Source of the DNA: Pyrinomonadaceae bacterium
Lineage (GTDB): Bacteria > Acidobacteriota > Blastocatellia > Pyrinomonadales > Pyrinomonadaceae
Assembly: GCA_013813825.1 (NCBI GenBank)
Contig: JACCRA010000747.1
Coordinates: forward strand, 1-10,049
Direction of reading: 5' to 3'
DNA: 10,049 nt
Part shown: positions 5,159-10,049 of the stretch, piece by piece
How positions within the stretch are numbered: position 1 is the stretch's first letter
Layout of the letters: each line of letters opens with the position of its first letter
Notes under the pieces: generated by a model
Seen by the model: only the letters and a program-made list of their open reading frames with translations
Database searches by the model: none
What the model was told of the DNA's origin: nothing
Position numbers and translations under genes: made by a program

Positions 5159-8100
5159 GTGAAAGCGAAATTCTTATCTCTGTTCGTCACCGCCGCCCTA
5201 TTTCTGCTCGCGCCCGCCGCTAACGCGCAAACTCATTTGGCTTCCGTGCGCGGCACGATCACTGATCCGAACGCGGCGGTTATTCCCGGCGCAACGGTGA
5301 AGCTGATCAATGAAGGGACTAATGACACGCGGATGACGACGAGCGAGGATGAAGGCGAATTTGCGTTCTCTTCCGTCCCGCCCGGCCTATATCGGGTTGA
5401 GGCTGAGGCCGCCGGGTTTAGGAAATCCGCACAAAATATCGAACTTAAGGTCAACCAGGAATTAAGGTTCGATGTTTCGCTACAGGTCGGCCAGATCGTG
5501 GAAGACGACTTTCGGATCGTCGCGTCGCCGAGTGAACTGAAAAAAGACTCCGCCTCTCTCAGTACGATTATTGAGAATCGTCAGGTCGTCGGCCTCCCGC
5601 TCGACGGGCGGAACTTTCTCGATCTGACGCTGCTTGTTCCCGGCGCGGTCCCCGCCGCGCAAGGCTCGGCCGGCTCGGTGCGCGGCGACTTCGCGTTCAA
5701 CGTCAACGGCGCGCGCGAGGACTCTAATTACTTTCTGCTCGACGGCGTCTATAACGTCGATCCAAAATTGAACACCTTCGGCGTCCAGCCGCCGGTTGAT
5801 GCCGTCCGCGAGTTCGAGGTGTTGACTAACTCTTACGACGCCTCGTTCGGGCGCAACGCGGGCGCGCAGATCAACGTCGTCTTGAAGTCAGGCACGAACG
5901 CGCTGCACGGCAGCCTCTACGAGTTTCACCGTAACGCCGCGCTCGATGCGCGCAACTTTTTCGCGCCCGCCGATCAGCCCGATCCGAAATATATCCGCAA
6001 TCAGTTCGGCTTCGCCGTCGGCGGCCCCATTATTAAAGACCAGACGTTTATCTTCGGCGACTACGAAGGCACGCGCACGCGCGAAGGCATCACGCGCGTC
6101 ACGAACGTGCCGACGCTGGCGGAGCGCAACGGCGATTTCTCGCAAAGTTTCTTCGCGCCGCCACTCAATCCGCTCACGCGGCAACTGTTTCCCGGCAACC
6201 GGATTCCCGTCGAATTTCAGAACCCCGTCGGGCGCGCCATCGCGAATCTGTACCCGCTGCCGAACCGTAGCGCGCCGTTCCAGAACTTCGTCTCGTCGCC
6301 GACTTTGCGTGATCGCAACGATCACTTCGACGTGCGGCTCGATCACAACCGCGGCGACCGCTCGACGCTCACCGCGCGTTACAGCTTCGGCGACCGCGAT
6401 CTGCTTGATCCGTTCACGGGGCCGACCTTCGCCGTTGTGCCGGGCTTCGGCGTCAACGTCCCGCGTCGCAGCCAGAACGCGATGCTCGCCGAGACCCACA
6501 TCTTCTCGCCGCGTCTCGTCAATGAAGCGCGCTTTGCCTTTAACCGCGTCGCCTCGTCCGTCACGCCGGAAGGAAGTGGCACGAGCCTCAACCGGCAAGT
6601 CGGACTACCAGAGCTTTCGGCGAACGCACGCGATTTCGGTCTGAGTTTCATTACCCTGACCGGCTTCTCGCCGCTCGGCGACGAGTTCAACAATCCGCAG
6701 CAGAGCGTGACGAACACTTTTCAGTTTCTGGACACGGCCAGCTACGTGAGAGGCGCGCACTTCATCAAGTTCGGCTTCGACTTTCGCGCTGTCCAGCAGA
6801 ACGCCTTTCGTGATGTGCAGTCGCGCGGCTTCCTGACCTTCTCCAGCCAAGCGCCGATTACGCGCAACGCGCTGGCCGACTTGCTGCTCGGACTGCCGGC
6901 GCTAACCGGCGGCGCGCGCGTCGACAACTACCAACATTTGCGGACTGAGAGTTATAACCTGTTCTTCAACGATAGTTACCGCGCGACGCCCCGCCTGACT
7001 ATCAACTACGGCGTGCGCTACGAGTACAACTCGCCGGGCGTGGACACGGAAGACCGTGCAAACATCTACGATGTGCCGACACGCTCGTTGGTCCCCGTCG
7101 GCACGGCGGGCGTCCCGCGGAGCGGCTATGAAGACGACAAAAACAATTTCGCGCCGCGCGTCGGCTTCGCCTATACGATAGGCGGAGAGGGCGCGACTGT
7201 TTTGCGCGGCGGCTATGGCATCTATTACGATCAGAACGCGCTCGCACCCGGCGAGGCGCTCTTCTTCAATCAACCGTTCTTCGATCTCAATCTCTTCTTT
7301 TCGTTGCCGGGCCTGCCTCTGACGCTCAACGATCCGTTCCCCGGTTTCTTCCCCTTCCAACTGCCTTCGACCGCCATCAGCTTCCAACGCGACTTGCGGA
7401 CGCCCTATATGCAGCACTGGAACTTAAACGTCCAGCGGCAACTCGGTCGCAATCGCGTGTTTGAAGTGGCTTATGTCGGCTCGAAGGGAACCAAGCTGTT
7501 GACGGCGCGTGACATCAACCAACCGCGTCCCTCATCGGTGCAGCCGAACCCGCGCCCCGTCCCACAGTTTGACGACATCAACCTGTTAGAGTCGCGCGCT
7601 AACTCGAACTATCACAGCCTGCAAGCGCGTTTCCAACAACGTCTGACTTCCGGCCTCGCGCTGCTCTCGTCCTATACTTATGCGAAATCGATTGACGAAG
7701 CCTCGAACTTCTTCACCAGCGCGGGCGATCCCAACTTCCCGCAAGACAGCCAAAACACACGCGCCGAGCGTGGCCGCTCAAACTTCGACGTGCGCCACCG
7801 CCTCTCCGTCAGCTACTCGTATGACTTGCCCCTCGGGCGCGGGCACAACTATCTGAACGACGGCGGCTTTCTGACCTCGCTCGTCTCCGGCTGGCAGACT
7901 TACGGCGTCGTCACCTTGCAATCGGGGCGACCCTTCACCGTCGCGCTCGTTTCCGAGTTCGACAACAGCAACACCGGCCGCTCCAACCTCGGCTTCGGCG
8001 CGAACGACCGCCCGAACGTCATCGGCGATCCGCGCCTCTCGAACCGCACGCCGGAACGATGGTTCGACACCAACGCTTTCAGCTTCCCGCCGTTCGGCAG

Positions 8101-8344
8101 CTTTGGCAACGTGGGTCGCAACATTCTCGACGGCCCCGGCTTCCAGAATGTCAATGCCTCGCTCGTCAAAAACACGAGCCTGACCGAGTCTGTCAATCTG
8201 CAACTGCGCCTCGAAGCCTTTAACCTCTTCAACCGCCCGAACTTCAATTTGCCCGACAACTTTCTCGGCTCCCCGACGTTCGGCCAAATCACTTCGGCGC
8301 GAGAGCCGCGGCACTTGCAGTTGGGAGTGAAATTACTGTTTTAG
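5159..8344 (+). CDS. TonB-dependent receptor-like outer-membrane protein with carboxypeptidase-regulatory domain (Oar-like)
   Basis: This 1061-residue protein should form an outer-membrane beta-barrel. Residues 1-23 are a Sec signal peptide ([10 protein letters not shown] then QTH). Residues ~28-110 form a carboxypeptidase-regulatory-like beta-sandwich ([35 protein letters not shown]). A plug-like region follows at ~137-250 with [34 protein letters not shown] and [20 protein letters not shown], typical of the Oar-like receptors expanded in Acidobacteria. The remainder is barrel, rich in aromatic/polar alternation ([16 protein letters not shown]) and ending LGVKLLF, with the terminal Phe expected for BAM-dependent insertion. 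No TonB box is obvious, so energised transport is not proven. The substrate cannot be read from sequence; such proteins are often assumed to handle oligosaccharides or large organics. A short gap to the next gene suggests co-transcription. Confidence 0.9.
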   Translation: MKAKFLSLFVTAALFLLAPAANAQTHLASVRGTITDPNAAVIPGATVKLINEGTNDTRMTTSEDEGEFAFSSVPPGLYRVEAEAAGFRKSAQNIELKVNQELRFDVSLQVGQIVEDDFRIVASPSELKKDSASLSTIIENRQVVGLPLDGRNFLDLTLLVPGAVPAAQGSAGSVRGDFAFNVNGAREDSNYFLLDGVYNVDPKLNTFGVQPPVDAVREFEVLTNSYDASFGRNAGAQINVVLKSGTNALHGSLYEFHRNAALDARNFFAPADQPDPKYIRNQFGFAVGGPIIKDQTFIFGDYEGTRTREGITRVTNVPTLAERNGDFSQSFFAPPLNPLTRQLFPGNRIPVEFQNPVGRAIANLYPLPNRSAPFQNFVSSPTLRDRNDHFDVRLDHNRGDRSTLTARYSFGDRDLLDPFTGPTFAVVPGFGVNVPRRSQNAMLAETHIFSPRLVNEARFAFNRVASSVTPEGSGTSLNRQVGLPELSANARDFGLSFITLTGFSPLGDEFNNPQQSVTNTFQFLDTASYVRGAHFIKFGFDFRAVQQNAFRDVQSRGFLTFSSQAPITRNALADLLLGLPALTGGARVDNYQHLRTESYNLFFNDSYRATPRLTINYGVRYEYNSPGVDTEDRANIYDVPTRSLVPVGTAGVPRSGYEDDKNNFAPRVGFAYTIGGEGATVLRGGYGIYYDQNALAPGEALFFNQPFFDLNLFFSLPGLPLTLNDPFPGFFPFQLPSTAISFQRDLRTPYMQHWNLNVQRQLGRNRVFEVAYVGSKGTKLLTARDINQPRPSSVQPNPRPVPQFDDINLLESRANSNYHSLQARFQQRLTSGLALLSSYTYAKSIDEASNFFTSAGDPNFPQDSQNTRAERGRSNFDVRHRLSVSYSYDLPLGRGHNYLNDGGFLTSLVSGWQTYGVVTLQSGRPFTVALVSEFDNSNTGRSNLGFGANDRPNVIGDPRLSNRTPERWFDTNAFSFPPFGSFGNVGRNILDGPGFQNVNASLVKNTSLTESVNLQLRLEAFNLFNRPNFNLPDNFLGSPTFGQITSAREPRHLQLGVKLLF

Positions 8345-8362
8345 TTAAGGGCTGTGATCGGG

Positions 8363-9193
8363 ATGGATGGCCGTAGTCTTAAAAGCCTGTGGGACGAGCG
8401 CGGGTATGTCGTCGTGTCGAGATTGTTCGCCGCCGCCCGAGTCGTGGAATTGCGGGCGATCTGCGACCGCGTCTTCATTGAATGGCTCGTCGCCCAGCCT
8501 GCTCCGTCGCACGCCGCCAATCAGACCAATATGGCTTACCTCACCGAGCCGCAATATTTCGCTCAGCATCCCTCTCAACTGACGACGTTGCTCCGCTTCA
8601 TCGCTGACGACCACGTGCTCGACACACTTGCCGCGCTCGGCGTTGACGCGCCGCTTTTTCACAACACGCAACTCTTCTTCGAGCCGCGCGACGACACGCG
8701 CGCCGGCGACTGGCATCGCGACCAGCAGTTCGGCGCGCCCGACGCGGAGACCGAGCAATTAAGGATGCATCAACACGTCGGCATCCATGCCCACATCGCA
8801 CTGGTCCCCGATGATCATTTGGAGATCGTGCCCGGCACGCACGCCCGCTGGGACACGGCGGAAGAGTTGGCGATTCGGAAAGGCTTGAACGGGTGTCGTC
8901 CCGACGCGGACGAGATGCCCGGCGCGTGTCGTATCACGCTCGACGCGGGCGACGCCGTCTTTTTCAGCGCGTGGAGCATTCATCGCGGGCGCTATGTGGC
9001 GGGACGACCGCGCCGCACCTTTGACGCCATTTACGGCGCGCCTTCTCGATTTCCAACTTGGTACACGCCGCCGCCGACCTGCTTCTTGGAGCCGGGCGTG
9101 CTCAACGAACTGAAGCCCCGCGCCCGTGCTTTCTTCGCGCGCTTCGTTGACACATACCGGGAGCGTTGGCTGTCGGGGCAGTATGACATCTAA
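8363..9193 (+). CDS. Phytanoyl-CoA dioxygenase (PhyH) family Fe(II)/2-oxoglutarate-type oxygenase
   Basis: This 276-residue protein carries the metal-binding triad of the PhyH family: His118 and Asp120 in DWHRDQQF and His207 in WSIHRGRY. Arg217/Arg218 (RPRRTFDAIY) sit where the 2-oxoglutarate carboxylate-binding Arg is expected. The N-terminal LWDERGYVVVSRLF is the usual PhyH opening, and the fold would be a double-stranded beta-helix. Members hydroxylate very varied small molecules, so the substrate is unknown. I chose ATG 8363; a GTG at 8354 would add three residues but lies only 2 nt from the likely Shine-Dalgarno AAGGG (8347-8351). The ATG begins 18 nt after the receptor stop, so the two probably form an operon. 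The TAA stop coincides with the first bases of repeat copy 2. No signal peptide, so cytoplasmic. Confidence 0.82.
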   Translation: MDGRSLKSLWDERGYVVVSRLFAAARVVELRAICDRVFIEWLVAQPAPSHAANQTNMAYLTEPQYFAQHPSQLTTLLRFIADDHVLDTLAALGVDAPLFHNTQLFFEPRDDTRAGDWHRDQQFGAPDAETEQLRMHQHVGIHAHIALVPDDHLEIVPGTHARWDTAEELAIRKGLNGCRPDADEMPGACRITLDAGDAVFFSAWSIHRGRYVAGRPRRTFDAIYGAPSRFPTWYTPPPTCFLEPGVLNELKPRARAFFARFVDTYRERWLSGQYDI

Positions 9194-9328
9194 ATTGGAA
9201 CTGATGACATTAGGACAAAGAGGAATAGACAGGATTGACAAGATGAACAAGATAAAGCAGGAAAGAGGCGGGATGCATCGTATCTGTCATCCTGTAAATC
9301 CTGTCCATTTCCGGTGCGGTTCGGTTTA
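9190..9328. repeat. Inverted-repeat intergenic element, copy 2
   Basis: This is the second, diverged copy of the element at 238-382, in the same orientation. Shared blocks include ctaaattggaact at the left edge, aatagacaggatt, aagcaggaaagagg, a closing cctgtccattt and gtgcggtt. The inverted arms are 9228-9244 against 9289-9305, matching at 15 of 17 positions, less perfect than in copy 1. The 9-bp period in the left arm is kept (GATTGACAA, GATGAACAA, GATAAAGCA). As in copy 1, similarity begins exactly at the stop codon of the upstream gene. Confidence 0.75.
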
Positions 9329-9376
9329 GTTGCCGCCCCCGGCGGGCGGCACGCTCCTTGAAACCTTTTGAATGAC

Positions 9377-9709
9377 ATGCTCAACAAAATTCATCTCATC
9401 ACCGCGTGCCTGCTCGCCGCGCTCGGCCTCGTCCACATCGGCTTTACGCCGTTCGCTTACCGGCAATTCACACACAACGCGCTGTGGTTCGTGGGCGCGG
9501 GACTGGCGCTCGTCTTCGCGGGTTTCCTCAATGTAACGGCAGCAAGGATAGCGGGACAGGATAAGGTTGTGCATCGGCTGTGTCTCATCGCTAACGCCAG
9601 CGTCTTCGCGCTTTTTTGCGTCGCGCTCTCGCTGCTCCGCGAGCCACAAGTGTTCGTCGGCCTCTTGCTCTCAGCCGTCGCGTTCGTCGCCACCATCAAA
9701 CAAAAGTAA
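9377..9709 (+). CDS. Small integral membrane protein, four predicted helices, unknown function
   Basis: This 110-residue protein is almost entirely hydrophobic. Four membrane segments are visible: around HLITACLLAALGLVHIGF, ALWFVGAGLALVFAGFLNV, CLIANASVFALFCVALSLL and VFVGLLLSAVAFVATI. Short polar loops contain PFAYRQFTH and RIAGQDKVVH; His9 and His19 in helix 1 and His69 near helix 3 are the only distinctive polar residues. I chose ATG 9377 (MLNKIHLIT); a TTG at 9368 adds three residues, and no strong Shine-Dalgarno supports either. It lies downstream of repeat copy 2 and ends in TAA overlapping the base of a hairpin terminator. I do not recognise the family with certainty and assign no function. 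Confidence 0.7.
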   Translation: MLNKIHLITACLLAALGLVHIGFTPFAYRQFTHNALWFVGAGLALVFAGFLNVTAARIAGQDKVVHRLCLIANASVFALFCVALSLLREPQVFVGLLLSAVAFVATIKQK

Positions 9710-9763
9710 AGGCAAAAGTGAGAGACAGATGACTGTCTTCACTTTTGCCTTTTACTTTTTGCC
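9708..9763. terminator. Bidirectional hairpin terminator between convergent genes
   Basis: The stem aaaggcaaaagtga (9708-9721) pairs perfectly with tcacttttgccttt (9739-9752), and agacag/ctgtct extends it past a one-base bulge, leaving a 4-nt loop (9729-9732). It is followed by the T-rich 7-bp-period run TTTTGCC, TTTTACT, TTTTGCC (9743-9763). The A-rich left base and T-rich right side make it plausible for both strands. It begins inside the TAA of the small membrane protein and serves the convergent beta-propeller gene from the other side. Confidence 0.75.
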
Positions 9764-9780
9764 TTTATGCCTTCTGCTCT

Positions 9781-10049
9781 CTACTCCGTCAGAGAGTAGC
9801 ACGCCATCTCGGTGTCATTGCGGACGAGCAGACGGCCGCCGGCGATGGCGGGCACGTTCCACGTCTTGCCGCGTAGCGCGGCAAACTTCGTTACTTCCGT
9901 ATAAGCCGCCGGGTCGGCCTTGACGAGCACTACTTCGCCCGTGTCCGTCAGCACGATCAGGTGGCCGCTCGCGGCAAGCAGTTGACCGTAGCCATAACGC
10001 CCGCCCTTCCACTTGCGCTCGCCGGTCTGCGCGTCCACGCAAGTTAAGA
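9781..10049 (-). CDS. C-terminal fragment of a PQQ-type beta-propeller repeat protein (5' end outside window)
   Basis: The frame runs from the window edge to a TAG at 9781-9783 without interruption; a GTG at 10038 is internal to the conserved repeat, so the gene starts beyond the window. The visible ~89 residues begin LTCVDAQTGERKWKGGRYGY, the usual blade motif of PQQ-like beta-propellers (L-x-x-hydrophobic-D-x-x-TG-x-x-x-W). LLAASGHLIVLTDTGEVVLV and WNVPAIAGGRLLVRNDTEMA follow as further strands, and the end is MACYSLTE. Such proteins include PQQ dehydrogenases, BamB and many uncharacterised periplasmic propellers. The fragment lacks the parts that would separate these, so only the fold is assigned. 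It converges on the membrane protein gene and shares its terminator. Confidence 0.8.
   Translation of the reverse strand, partial: LTCVDAQTGERKWKGGRYGYGQLLAASGHLIVLTDTGEVVLVKADPAAYTEVTKFAALRGKTWNVPAIAGGRLLVRNDTEMACYSLTE

Noticed and set aside
5888..6598. 236-codon minus-strand ORF within the receptor gene
   Set aside because: Antisense to continuous receptor coding sequence; charged, repetitive composition without a domain.
9567..9923. 118-codon + strand ORF across the membrane-protein end and terminator
   Set aside because: It overlaps two better-supported genes out of frame and runs through the terminator hairpin.

Overview
The window is high-GC chromosomal DNA with long, often repeat-bearing intergenic gaps. 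A large outer-membrane receptor carrying an N-terminal carboxypeptidase-regulatory-like domain, a GGEGS/PKTIDND-type phosphofructokinase and abundant short tandem and inverted intergenic repeats fit an Acidobacteriota genome, perhaps class Blastocatellia. This assignment is inferred from gene style; no taxonomic marker is present.

Layout: the 3' end of an unidentified + strand CDS (2-241); an inverted-repeat element (238-382); an RlmI-type 23S rRNA methyltransferase on the minus strand (393-1568); a divergent gap with heptamer repeats; 6-phosphofructokinase (1763-2878); a gap with heptamer repeats; transcript-cleavage factor GreA (2990-3487); a 250-bp gap; a small secreted protein (3738-3971); a strong AGTACT hairpin; an exported peroxiredoxin read through an in-frame TGA (4132-4725); a large nested palindrome (about 4804-5065); an Oar-like TonB-dependent receptor (5159-8344), closely followed by a phytanoyl-CoA-dioxygenase-family protein (8363-9193); a second copy of the first inverted-repeat element (9190-9328); a small four-helix membrane protein (9377-9709); a hairpin terminator; and the 3' end of a PQQ-type beta-propeller protein on the minus strand (9781 to window end).

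The most notable item is the peroxiredoxin. Its catalytic TxxC motif has TGA in place of the Cys codon. The same frame continues to a normal C-terminus, and a 9-bp hairpin with a GGC loop begins 14 nt after the TGA, as expected for a bacterial SECIS element. The gene is therefore best read as a secreted selenocysteine peroxiredoxin. Ordinary gene-callers would split it into a truncated N-terminal ORF and an orphan C-terminal ORF. pfkA and rlmI end in TGA here, so TGA is not globally reassigned.

The genes form no single pathway. Core housekeeping functions (rlmI, pfkA, greA) sit beside an envelope-oriented set (small secreted protein, exported peroxiredoxin, outer-membrane receptor, small membrane protein, beta-propeller). 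The only clear operon candidate is the receptor with the PhyH-family gene. The intergenic DNA is unusually structured: several different 7-bp-period tandem repeats, two copies of a roughly 140-bp inverted-repeat element that begins at a stop codon, and a 260-bp palindrome with REP-like inner hairpins.
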